Shown one piece after another: positions 5,695 through 13,126 of a DNA stretch of 23,985 nucleotides. How positions within the stretch are numbered: the first letter of the stretch is position 1; every line of letters begins with the position of its first letter. The notes under the pieces are model-generated. The model was given only the letters and a program-made list of their open reading frames with translations. It was not told the origin of the DNA and did not search any database. A program made the position numbers and the translations under genes. This stretch comes from Gemmatimonadales bacterium (GTDB taxonomy: Bacteria; Gemmatimonadota; Gemmatimonadetes; Gemmatimonadales; GWC2-71-9), in assembly GCA_013813675.1 (NCBI GenBank), contig JACCRH010000295.1, positions 1 through 23,985 on the forward strand, given 5' to 3'.

Positions 5695-8142
5695 ATGATC
5701 AGGGATCTGACGCACGCGACGCGCACGCTCGCAAGAAGCCCCGGATACAGCTTCGCCGTGGTGCTCACGTTGGCCCTGGGGATCGGCGGCACTGCCGCGG
5801 TCACCAGCGTCCTCCGGTCCGTGCTGCTGCGTCCGCTGTCGTACGCGCCCGCCGACCGGGTGTTTCTCGCGCTCGAGCGGGACTCGACCGGCAACGAGCG
5901 GCTCGCCTCCTACCCGACGTTTCGGGATTGGCGGGCGGGTACCAGTGCGTTCGAGGCGCTAGCGTTCGTTCGAGGGCTCGGTGCGGTCATGCGGACGAGC
6001 ACCGGGGCGGAACGGCTGGTGGGGGCCTATGTCTCCCAAGATTTCTTCCTGGCGCTCTCGGACGGGCCCCTGCTGGGCCGGACGCTCATCGGCTCGGACT
6101 TCCAGCCCGGATCACCAGGCGCTGTGGTGCTCTCCCACCGGCTCTGGCAGCGGCGCTTCGGTGGCGATCGCTCCGCGCTGGGGCGCGCCATCACCGTCGG
6201 GAGCCGGAGCTATACGCTGGTCGGGGTCATGGGCCCGGATTTCGGCTATCCGCCGTGGGCCGATCTCTACGCTCCGATCTCCGCGATCGAGGTGACCGAC
6301 GCCGCGCTCGCGCAGCGCGGGGTGCATGTGGACAGCCGCGTGGTGGGCCGCTTGCGCATGGGAGTGGACAGCGTGGCGGCCCGGGGTGCCCTGTCTGCCG
6401 TCGCCGCCCGGCTCGCCGACGACTATCCTGGGGAGAGCGGTGGCTGGCGGTCCGTATCGCTCTATCCCGTGGCTGACGAGATCCTGGCGGGCGTCGGCCC
6501 TCAGCTCCGGCTGCTGACCGTGGCAGCCGGATTCGTCCTGCTCATCGCGTGTGTCAACATCGCCAACCTGTCGCTGGCCCGCGCGACCGCGCGCGCTCGC
6601 GAGCTTGCGATCCGCACCGCGCTGGGTGCCGGGCGAGGTGCCTTGCTCCGGCTCCTTGCCGCCGAGAGTCTGGTCCTCGGAGCCGCAGCCACCGCGCTCG
6701 GTCTCTTCGGTGCGCTCTGGCTGGTCGGGTGGATCAAGGCGTCGGCTGCATCGCTGCTGCCACGGGTCGATGCCATAGGCCTGGACGGGTGGGTCGTCCT
6801 CGGCACCGCCGCGGTGTCGATCGTACTGGTCGTTGCTTTCGGATTGCTGCCCGCCCTCGCCACACGTGGCGGCGCGCTGATTCCGGCACTGAAGGACGGC
6901 GGGGGAGCCGGCAGCGGGAGAGCCCGGCAGCGGCTTCGTGCTGCGCTGGTGGTCGCCGAATTCGCGCTGGCCCTGATGCTCCTGGTTGGCGCGGGACTGC
7001 TGGTCCGCAGCCTGCAACAGCTTCAGCAGGTGCGCCCCGGCTTCGACCTGGATCACCTCGTCGCCATTCCGATCGATCCTCCCTCCCCACGGTACGATGA
7101 GCCGGCCCAAGCGCTCGCGCTCTACGATGCGATCGCCGAGGCCGCTCGGGCGGTGCCAGGCGTCCGGTCGGTCGGCTTGACCAATCACGTCCCGTTGAGT
7201 GGAGCCTCGATCACATCCCGGTTCGAGGTGGCCGGCGCCCCACCCGACAGCGGCGCGACCGCCGGGGTGCTCTTCCGATCGGTGGATGCCGGGTACTTCG
7301 GGACCGCCGGCATCCCGATCGTCGCCGGCCGTGGCTTCGAGCGGAGCGACATGGTGGGACCGGGCTCATCGGTGATCGTGAACCAGACGCTGGCCCGGCG
7401 GTACTGGCCGGACCGGAATCCGGTCGGCGAATCCGTCGTCGTTCACAAGGCCGCGCAGGGCCGGACCGACTTCGGGAAGCCGGTGCGCGCCACGGTCGTC
7501 GGGGTAGTCGGCGACGTGCGGCACTTCGCGCTCGAGGCGGACTTCGAGCCGGAAGTTTATGTCCCGTACACTCTCACGGTCTGGCCTCGGATCGCGGTGC
7601 TGGTGCGTGCCGAGGGCGCGCCGGACGCCGTGGCGCTCGGGCTCAAGCGCGCCGTGCTGGGCGTGGATCCCGACATTCCGCTCGAGGGGGCCGATTTCCG
7701 GAGTGGAGTCCAGACGCTCGCCAGCATGCTGGACGCCACCCTGGCTTACCGCAGGCTGGTGACGGGGTTGCTGGCCGCCTTCGCGCTGCCGGCGTTGCTC
7801 CTGGCGGCGCTCGGCATCTATGGGGTGATCGCCTACCTCGTGGTGCAGCGGTCCCACGAGATCGCCATTCGGATGGCGCTGGGCGCGTCCCGGGGAGCCG
7901 TCGTCCAAATGGTGCTGCGTCAGGGCCTGCGGCTGGCGCTGGCCGGAGCGGGCCTCGGGGTCCTGGGATCGGTCGCGGCGTCGCGTCTGCTGCAGGCGCA
8001 ACTCTTCGGCGTGAGCCCCACCGACTATCTCACATTGTCGGGCGCGACCGGTATCTTAGTGCTGGTCGGATTGATCGCGACCTACGTTCCCGCGCGGCGT
8101 TCGGCCAAGGTCCCACCGATGCGAGTGCTGCAATCGCAGTGA
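5695..8142 (+). CDS. ADOP-type permease (duplicated MacB/FtsX-like ABC permease)
   Basis: The 815-residue product has the layout of acidobacterial duplicated orphan permeases. It begins MIRDLTHATRTLARSPGYS, then a first membrane helix (about 17-40) and a MacB-type periplasmic domain (VSQDFFLALSDGPLLGRTL, VVLSHRLWQRRFGG). A first FtsX block follows from about 273 (FVLLIACVNIANLSLARATA, RELAIRTALGAGRGALLRLL). A middle helix lies near 415-437, a second periplasmic domain at about 470-650, and a second FtsX block from about 685 (GIYGVIAYLVVQRSHEIAIR). No ATPase gene is adjacent, which is usual for the family. The substrate is unknown; MacB relatives export toxins or lipoprotein-linked cargo. ATG 5695 gives the canonical N-terminus; its ribosome site is weak (GAGAA). 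Confidence 0.92.
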   Translation: MIRDLTHATRTLARSPGYSFAVVLTLALGIGGTAAVTSVLRSVLLRPLSYAPADRVFLALERDSTGNERLASYPTFRDWRAGTSAFEALAFVRGLGAVMRTSTGAERLVGAYVSQDFFLALSDGPLLGRTLIGSDFQPGSPGAVVLSHRLWQRRFGGDRSALGRAITVGSRSYTLVGVMGPDFGYPPWADLYAPISAIEVTDAALAQRGVHVDSRVVGRLRMGVDSVAARGALSAVAARLADDYPGESGGWRSVSLYPVADEILAGVGPQLRLLTVAAGFVLLIACVNIANLSLARATARARELAIRTALGAGRGALLRLLAAESLVLGAAATALGLFGALWLVGWIKASAASLLPRVDAIGLDGWVVLGTAAVSIVLVVAFGLLPALATRGGALIPALKDGGGAGSGRARQRLRAALVVAEFALALMLLVGAGLLVRSLQQLQQVRPGFDLDHLVAIPIDPPSPRYDEPAQALALYDAIAEAARAVPGVRSVGLTNHVPLSGASITSRFEVAGAPPDSGATAGVLFRSVDAGYFGTAGIPIVAGRGFERSDMVGPGSSVIVNQTLARRYWPDRNPVGESVVVHKAAQGRTDFGKPVRATVVGVVGDVRHFALEADFEPEVYVPYTLTVWPRIAVLVRAEGAPDAVALGLKRAVLGVDPDIPLEGADFRSGVQTLASMLDATLAYRRLVTGLLAAFALPALLLAALGIYGVIAYLVVQRSHEIAIRMALGASRGAVVQMVLRQGLRLALAGAGLGVLGSVAASRLLQAQLFGVSPTDYLTLSGATGILVLVGLIATYVPARRSAKVPPMRVLQSQ

Positions 8143-8158
8143 GCCAAGGACGACCCCA

Positions 8159-9925
8159 GTGCGCTTTCATTCGATGCCGGCCGCCCTGCGCAGGACGGTG
8201 GTGCAGGCCGTTCTCGGGACCTTCGCCGCGGCCGGCCAACCGGCCGCGGCACAGGACGGTCACGGTTGGCCCCTCCACGGCCTTGACCTGGGCGGTCGCC
8301 GCTATTCACCACTGAGCGCCATCGACACCGCGAATGCGCCTCGGCTGGAGTCGCTTTGGACCTATCACAGCGGGGTGACGGCGACCTTCCAGGCCACCCC
8401 GATCGTGATCGGCAACACGATGTTCGTCTCTCTCCCCTACAGCGGCGTCGCGGCGCTCGACGCCAGGACCGGCCGAGAGCTGTGGCGGTACCGGCACGAG
8501 TCCCGCTCCGAGCAGCTCTGCTGCGGCCCGGCCAACCGCGGCGTCGCCGTCGCCGGGGGCAAGGTCTACGTGGGAACGGTGGACGGCCGGCTGGTGGCGC
8601 TCAAGTCCTCGACCGGCGCCGTCCTCTGGGACGTCACGGTGGCCGAGTACCGGGGACCGACGGAGGCGAGCAGCCAGCTCAACTCCGACGATCCATTGGC
8701 CCAGGTGAGCGCCACCGGCTCGACCGGCGTGGGCATCAGCGCCGCGCCGCTGGTTCACGACGGCAAGGTCTTCGTGGGAATCGCAGGGGTGGGGTATGGC
8801 CTCCACCCGGATCGAGGGCTCGCGGTGGTGGGCGTCTCCGGCCAGTACGGCCGGCCCGGGATGATGGCGGCGTTCGATGCCCGGACCGGGCGGACGCTCT
8901 GGCGCTTCCACGTGACCGGCCCGGGCTGGGAAGGGTCGTATCGAGCCGCCACGCCCGACGGGGTGTCTCTCGGGCGCGCGATCGCCCGCGAGCGGACCGC
9001 GGCCTCCCGGCACGCCGAGGCGTGGCGATTCGGGGGAGGATCGATCTACGCCACGCCGGTCGTCGACCCGGAGCTTCACCTTCTCATCTTCGGCACTGGG
9101 AATCCGTCACCCCAGATGGCCGACGCGTCACGTCCCGGCGACAACCTGTACACCTCCTCACTGGTCGCGCTCGACCTGCGTACCGGGAAAATGGTCTGGC
9201 ACTACCAGCAGGTGCCGCACGACCGCTGGGGCTACGACGTCGCCAGCTCCCCGGTGCTGATGGATCTGATCCACCGCGGACGGCCGGTTCCGGCAGTGGC
9301 CCACGCGGGAAAGACCGGCTGGGTCTACGTGCACGACCGGCGGAGCGGCCGCCTGCTTTTCAAGTCCCAGGCGTTCGTTCCCCAGCGCAATCTCTTCGCG
9401 CCTCCGCCGCCCGGCGAGGGTGTGGTGATCGCGCCCGGCATCGGCGGTGGGGCCAACTGGTCGCCATCGGCCTTCGATCCGGGCCGCGGGCTGCTCTACG
9501 TCGGGGCGCTCCATCTGCCCACCCGGTACATCGCCCGCGAGGCGCGGCGCCCGGACGGAAGCGTGCTCCAGTATGTCAGCACGCAGAATACCGAGGAGGC
9601 GTGGGGGACTCTGACCGCGGTGGATCTCGCGGCCGGCGGCCGCCACCGCTGGCAGGTGAGGACCGAGGAGCCGTTGATCGGCGGCGTATTGGCCACGGCG
9701 GGCGGCCTGGTGTTCTCCGGGGCGGGGAGGGGCGTCTTCGCGGCGTTCGGCGCGGGGAGCGGCAAGCGGATCTGGTCCTACCAGTGTGAGGCCGGGGTGA
9801 ACGCTCCGCCGATCACCTACCAGGCCGGAGGCAGACAATACGTGGCCGTCGCCGTCGGCGGTAACGCGCTGTTCGGCTTCAAGCAGGGAGACATGGTGAT
9901 GGCGTTCGGAGTGGCAGAACACTGA
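8159..9925 (+). CDS. Exported PQQ-dehydrogenase-family beta-propeller protein with altered active site
   Basis: The 588-residue product has a signal peptide (to about AAAQ, residue 32) and an eight-bladed quinoprotein propeller: repeated W-motifs such as ALDARTGRELWRY, AFDARTGRTLWRF and ALDLRTGKMVWHY. The vicinal disulfide CC (C121-C122) and the GTGN loop with N315 are typical of PQQ alcohol dehydrogenases. Compared from memory with MxaF, three cofactor residues differ: the Ca-ligand Glu is Q229 (SGQYG), the PQQ-stacking Trp is Y297 (GGSIYATP), and the catalytic Asp is G358 (PHDRWGYD). No CxxCH haem motif is present. It starts at GTG 8159, 16 bases after the permease. It may bind PQQ poorly or use another chemistry; family membership itself is firm. 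Confidence 0.85.
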   Translation: MRFHSMPAALRRTVVQAVLGTFAAAGQPAAAQDGHGWPLHGLDLGGRRYSPLSAIDTANAPRLESLWTYHSGVTATFQATPIVIGNTMFVSLPYSGVAALDARTGRELWRYRHESRSEQLCCGPANRGVAVAGGKVYVGTVDGRLVALKSSTGAVLWDVTVAEYRGPTEASSQLNSDDPLAQVSATGSTGVGISAAPLVHDGKVFVGIAGVGYGLHPDRGLAVVGVSGQYGRPGMMAAFDARTGRTLWRFHVTGPGWEGSYRAATPDGVSLGRAIARERTAASRHAEAWRFGGGSIYATPVVDPELHLLIFGTGNPSPQMADASRPGDNLYTSSLVALDLRTGKMVWHYQQVPHDRWGYDVASSPVLMDLIHRGRPVPAVAHAGKTGWVYVHDRRSGRLLFKSQAFVPQRNLFAPPPPGEGVVIAPGIGGGANWSPSAFDPGRGLLYVGALHLPTRYIAREARRPDGSVLQYVSTQNTEEAWGTLTAVDLAAGGRHRWQVRTEEPLIGGVLATAGGLVFSGAGRGVFAAFGAGSGKRIWSYQCEAGVNAPPITYQAGGRQYVAVAVGGNALFGFKQGDMVMAFGVAEH

Positions 9926-10058
9926 GTGGAGGCCCCGAGTCGGATCGGCCAGATCGCCGACGCGAGCCATGGATGACCTTCTGCCGGGACTCGGAGGAGA
10001 ACCTGCTCGCGCTCATGAGGGAGATCCGCCCGCCGGTTCGGCTGGCGCGGCGCCGGGG

Positions 10059-10069
10059 CACTATTAGTG
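10059..10069. promoter_or_regulatory. Short perfect palindrome upstream of the ClpP-like gene
   Basis: CACTATTAGTG is an 11-base palindrome with a single central T, lying 32 bases before the ATG at 10102 in a small AT-rich patch. It could be an operator or part of a promoter. It is short enough to be chance, and no second copy was noticed. Confidence 0.2.
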
Positions 10070-10101
10070 TTCAAGTGACCGACAACCTTCGGAGAGCGCA
10101 C

Positions 10102-10689
10102 ATGCCCCGCCAGCACGAACCCGAGAGCCCGCCCACCGCGGTCGCCGATCCCGTTGGCGAGCGGCTTCTCAGGGCCCGGACCATCATCATCAGCGGCGAG
10201 ATCACCCAGAAGCTCGCCGCCATCGTGTCGGGGCAGCTCCTGGCGCTGGCCGCGGAGTCCGAGGCGGACATCACCGTCTTCATTAACTCGCAGGGCGGCC
10301 ACGTCGAGGCCGGAGACACGATTCACGACCTGCTCCGCTTCATCCGTCCGCGGGTGCGGATGATCGGAACGGGGTGGGTGGCGAGCGCAGGGGCCCTGAT
10401 CTATGTCGCCGTGCCGAAGGAACAGCGCTACTGCCTTCCCAACACCCGATTCCTCCTGCACCAGCCCGCCGGCGGCGCCGGCGGCACGGCGAGCGACATC
10501 GACATCGAGGCCCGGGAGATCCTGCGTATGCGGGACCGGCTCAACCGGATTTTTGCCCGGGAAACCGGGCAGCCGCTGGAGCGTATCGAGGAGGACACCC
10601 ACCGGAACTTCTGGCTGGGCGCGGAGGCCGCGCTCCGCTATGGGCTGGTCGGACGCCTGATCCAGCACGTCAGCGACCTCGACGGCTGA
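10102..10689 (+). CDS. ClpP-like serine protease with Ser-His-Asn triad
   Basis: The 195-residue product matches ClpP through RTIIISGEITQKLAAIVSGQ, ITVFINSQGGHVEAGDTIHD, then GTGWVASAGALIYVA with nucleophile S95, and FLLHQPAGGAGGTASDIDI with H120. The usual third triad residue, Asp in (T/E)RDxF, aligns with N169 in DTHRNFWLGAEAALRYGL; some known ClpP paralogues also carry Asn here. ClpP forms tetradecamers that degrade proteins delivered by an AAA+ unfoldase; none is in the window. ATG 10102 has GGAG 7 bases upstream. The open frame extends 43 residues further upstream, but that part is not ClpP-like. The gene is followed after 12 bases by a methyltransferase-like membrane protein gene. Confidence 0.9.
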   Translation: MPRQHEPESPPTAVADPVGERLLRARTIIISGEITQKLAAIVSGQLLALAAESEADITVFINSQGGHVEAGDTIHDLLRFIRPRVRMIGTGWVASAGALIYVAVPKEQRYCLPNTRFLLHQPAGGAGGTASDIDIEAREILRMRDRLNRIFARETGQPLERIEEDTHRNFWLGAEAALRYGLVGRLIQHVSDLDG

Positions 10690-10701
10690 GCGAGGTGCGC
10701 G

Positions 10702-11442
10702 ATGGGTCTGCGTGAGGAGTTCGAGGCGACCGGCAACTGGCTTTTCCGCCGGCGCGGATATCTGCCGCTGCTGCTGTTCCCCGTGCTGCTCATCGCCGTC
10801 CGCGGATCCGACCATCCCTCGGCTGACCGCCAGTTGGATCTCGCATGGGAGGGCGTGTGCCTGCTGCTGGCGCTGATCGGGCTCGCGCTGCGGATTGCGA
10901 CCGTGGGGTTCGTACCCCGCGATACCTCGGGGCGCAGCACCGGCCGCCAGCGCGCCGGCTCGCTCAACACCAGCGGGTTCTATTCCATCGTGCGGCATCC
11001 GCTCTACCTCGGCAACTATCTCATGTGGCTGGGCGTAGCGCTCTTTCCCCGCTCCTGGTGGGCGCCGGTCATCGTGAGCCTGGTGTTCTGGCTCTACTAC
11101 GAGCGGATCATGTTCGCCGAGGAGGAGTTCCTCCGCCGGACCTTCGGGCCGGTTTATACCTCGTGGGCCGCCGTGACGCCTGCATTCCTTCCCCGGCTCA
11201 CGCTCTGGCGCCGGCCCGGCGTGCGATTCTGTCTCCTGACCGTGCTCCGCCGGGAACACTCCAGCCTGCTCGCGCTCATCGCGTCGCTGACCGCTCTCGA
11301 AGTGGCGAGCGACTACGTTGCCACCGGCCGGCTCATCATCGACCCGGTGTGGGGCACCGCGCTGGGCGGCACGCTGGTCCTCTGCCTGTTGGTCCGCGCG
11401 GCCAAACACAGGACGCGGTTATTGCACATCGAAGGCCGGTGA
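10702..11442 (+). CDS. Isoprenylcysteine methyltransferase-like (ICMT/PEMT superfamily) membrane protein
   Basis: The 246-residue product has hydrophobic segments near 20-34, 48-66, 95-112 and 118-133. The superfamily signature is GFYSIVRHPLYLGNYLMWLG at about 92-111 followed by FAEEEFLRRTFGPVYTSW near 140-157; the RHPxYxG and EExxL...G..Y patterns form the SAM and substrate site. Bacterial members methylate lipids or small molecules, and true prenylcysteine substrates are unlikely. The C-terminal 70 residues beyond the catalytic part carry two more hydrophobic stretches (SSLLALIASLTALEVASDYV and GTALGGTLVLCLLVRAA), longer than the minimal family. ATG 10702 has GAGG upstream. It probably shares a transcript with the ClpP-like gene. 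Confidence 0.82.
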   Translation: MGLREEFEATGNWLFRRRGYLPLLLFPVLLIAVRGSDHPSADRQLDLAWEGVCLLLALIGLALRIATVGFVPRDTSGRSTGRQRAGSLNTSGFYSIVRHPLYLGNYLMWLGVALFPRSWWAPVIVSLVFWLYYERIMFAEEEFLRRTFGPVYTSWAAVTPAFLPRLTLWRRPGVRFCLLTVLRREHSSLLALIASLTALEVASDYVATGRLIIDPVWGTALGGTLVLCLLVRAAKHRTRLLHIEGR

Positions 11443-11698
11443 ATGGTTGTGCCGGGGTTGCTAATCCGACTTACAAGAAGCAGCCAAGTGACACGAAATC
11501 AATATGATGGCTGTTCGAATTAAAGTGACTTCGAGGTAGTTCGTGCCCGGCGCGATGCTCCGGCAGGCGGACCAATCAGTAATTCTGTGAGCGGGTCGTG
11601 GTACCGACGTTCGGACCGGCGGCAGCGGCTCGAGCCCAGGGCTGCCGGTAGCCACGCCGTTTCGTTACCGTTCGGCATCCCCAGACACGGATCAGAGC
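11443..11698. other. 256-base gene-free region with a low-GC core
   Basis: No convincing gene is seen. The core at about 11458-11540 is clearly richer in A and T than the rest of the window and includes a TATGAT hexamer at 11503-11508 and GAATTAAAG near 11517. No well-spaced -35 element accompanies TATGAT. It probably carries the promoter of the receiver gene at 11699. A minus-strand frame across it lacks a recognisable protein pattern. Confidence 0.4.
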
Positions 11699-12124
11699 GT
11701 GAAGGCTCCGGAGCAGGTGTCGCCCCCCGCAGCGGTGCCAGCGGACGGCGGCCGAGAATACGTGCTCGTCGTGGATGACGAACCGGTGATCCGCCGATTT
11801 GCCGCGCGCGCGCTTCTCGAGGTGGGCTTCGGTGTTCATGAGGCCACCGACGGAGCGGAAGCGCTGGAGATGGTTCGCAGCGGTGAGGCCGATCTCGACA
11901 TCGTGCTCTCCGACATCGTCATGCCCCGGCTCAACGGCGTGCAGTTGCTCCAATCGCTGTCCACCTTGCGGCCGCAGCTGCCGGTCATTCTCATGTCGGG
12001 CTATGGCACCGCGCAGTTGGCCCACCGGGGCATCGCCAGCCCATGCGGGGTGTTGACCAAGCCGTTCTCCTCCGACAGCCTCGTCGCCGAAGTGCGGCGC
12101 TGCATCCGGAGTCAGTTGACCTGA
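11699..12124 (+). CDS. Single-domain response regulator (CheY-like receiver)
   Basis: The 141-residue product is one receiver domain with a short Pro-rich N-terminal tail. It shows YVLVVDDEPVIRRFAARALL with D26/D27 for Mg binding, DIVLSDIVMPRLNGV with D72 as phospho-acceptor, LMSGYG with S100 at the switch position, and LTKPFSSDSL with the conserved K121. No output domain follows, so it acts by protein contact like CheY or as a relay. The MSGY..LTKPF wording is typical of receivers associated with hybrid kinases. No histidine kinase is in the window. The start is GTG with a weak ribosome site; the extra N-terminal residues before REYVLVV may be partly untranslated. Confidence 0.88.
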   Translation: MKAPEQVSPPAAVPADGGREYVLVVDDEPVIRRFAARALLEVGFGVHEATDGAEALEMVRSGEADLDIVLSDIVMPRLNGVQLLQSLSTLRPQLPVILMSGYGTAQLAHRGIASPCGVLTKPFSSDSLVAEVRRCIRSQLT

Positions 12125-12193
12125 CTGCGGATTCGCGCGGCGGCATTCTGCTCCTCACAGCTTTCGCAAGAGCCCGTCCAGGGCGGCGCTGAG

Positions 12194-12448
12194 ATGACCG
12201 ACCATTCGTACACCGCCCCCGACGGCCGGACCTGGATCTTTCGCCGGCGGCCGGAAGTCCGGCACGAGGAGGCGGACACCCACGTCACCCTGCTGGTCGA
12301 AAGTCTCGGATCGCAGCGGGTGGTCTCGTGTCTCCGCTCGGAATGGGAGAGCGTGGCGCCCGACCTCGCCGGCCTGTTGGCGCGCGCGGTGCCGGTGGGG
12401 GCCTCCCGCGGGATAGGCGCCGAGCCGGATCCGCCCGCGGACCGCTAA
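12194..12448 (+). CDS. Small unknown protein
   Basis: The 84-residue product starts MTDHSYTAPDGRTWIFRRRP and continues with HEEADTHVTLLVESLGSQRV and VSCLRSEWESVAPDLAGLLA. The first part reads as three beta strands and the second as a helix. There is no signal peptide or membrane segment. Codon use and composition match its neighbours, supporting a real gene. The C-terminal 20 residues are low-complexity and probably disordered. It lies 69 bases after the receiver gene; whether it shares its transcript is unclear. I do not recognise the family. Confidence 0.55.
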   Translation: MTDHSYTAPDGRTWIFRRRPEVRHEEADTHVTLLVESLGSQRVVSCLRSEWESVAPDLAGLLARAVPVGASRGIGAEPDPPADR

Positions 12449-12525
12449 GGCGTGCGGGGACGGTCCGTCGCTCCGAGCTCCTCACTCGAGGCCGGGCGGA
12501 AGACCAGGTCATGGGCAATCCACAG

Positions 12526-12556
12526 CGCGGGCACCGCGCTGGAACGCGGTGCTGCG
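12526..12556. terminator. GC-rich hairpin between the small unknown gene and the membrane protein gene
   Basis: GCACCGCG (12531-12538) and CGCGGTGC (12545-12552) form a perfect 8-bp stem with a 6-base loop; outer CGC/GCG bases can extend it. It lies about 80 bases after the stop at 12448 and 50 bases before the next ATG. No T-run follows on either strand, so it may be a weak terminator or a leader structure. Confidence 0.35.
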
Positions 12557-12607
12557 TCCGCCGGCGCCGGCGTCCCCTTCGGACACTACTCCCTCTGAGG
12601 TGACCGG

Positions 12608-13126
12608 ATGACCAGCGCGGTGCTCTCCGCCCGGCGAGCGATGTGGACACCGGCTCGTGCTCTCCTGTTCGGGGGGCTGACCGTCGGCGTCCTGGATGCG
12701 CTCGACGCGCTGATCATCTTCGGCCTCCGTGGCGTGCCTCCCGCGCGAGTGTTCCAGGGCATTGCCTCGGGACTGCTGGGACGAGTGGCGTTTGAGGGGG
12801 GCCTGGCGACCGCGCTACTCGGCGTGCTGCTCCACTTCTTCATCGCCTTCGTCGTGGTGGCGATCTACCACGCGTCGGCCCGCAGGCTTCCCGTTCTGGC
12901 GTTCCGGCCGTGGCTCGTGGGTCCGCTCTACGGACTTCTGGTGTATGCCGTCATGAACCTCATCGTGATCCCCCTCTCCGCCATCGCCCCCGGTCCCCGC
13001 TCGGCGGGCGCGCTGCTCAACGGTCTCCTCATCCACGGGTTCGGTGTCGGGCTCCCCGCGGCGCTCTCCGCTCGGGCGGCGCTCGTCGCATCGGACGCGG
13101 CGCGGGCATCGGCGCCAGCCACGTGA
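12608..13126 (+). CDS. Four-helix membrane protein, unknown function
   Basis: The 172-residue product has hydrophobic segments at about 18-40 (LLFGGLTVGVLDALDALIIF), 62-87 (TALLGVLLHFFIAFVVVAIY), 102-124 (LYGLLVYAVMNLIVIPLSAI) and 135-157 (LLNGLLIHGFGVGLPAALSA). It contains conserved-looking small motifs: LDALDALI in helix 1, LLHFFIAF in helix 2 and GPLYGLLVYAVMN in helix 3. I recall similar hypothetical proteins in Acidobacteria and related soil bacteria, but none with a known function. ATG 12608 has GAGG about 7 bases before it. Its last bases overlap the GTG of the methyltransferase gene (GTGA), so the two are likely translated together. Confidence 0.7.
   Translation: MTSAVLSARRAMWTPARALLFGGLTVGVLDALDALIIFGLRGVPPARVFQGIASGLLGRVAFEGGLATALLGVLLHFFIAFVVVAIYHASARRLPVLAFRPWLVGPLYGLLVYAVMNLIVIPLSAIAPGPRSAGALLNGLLIHGFGVGLPAALSARAALVASDAARASAPAT

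Noticed and set aside
6112..7188. Minus-strand open frame of 358 residues
   Set aside because: It is antisense to the ADOP permease and has a polar, compositionally biased translation without domains.
8356..9789. Plus-strand open frame of 477 residues inside the PQQ-propeller gene
   Set aside because: It is an out-of-frame reading; the overlapping frame has the signal peptide and propeller repeats, this one is Arg/Gly/Pro-rich without pattern.
9973..10101. 43-residue N-terminal extension of the ClpP-like protein
   Set aside because: The extension shows no ClpP similarity, and ATG 10102 has a well-placed GGAG; the extension probably is leader DNA.
9817..11409. Long minus-strand open frame of 530 residues
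   Set aside because: It runs antisense to the ClpP-like and methyltransferase-like genes; the translation is rich in Arg, Pro, Gln and Glu with no domain, as expected from a GC-rich shadow frame.
11455..11535. Possible tRNA around TTCGAA in the low-GC region
   Set aside because: The T-loop-like GTTCGAATT has no matching acceptor, D-arm or anticodon stem at the correct distances.
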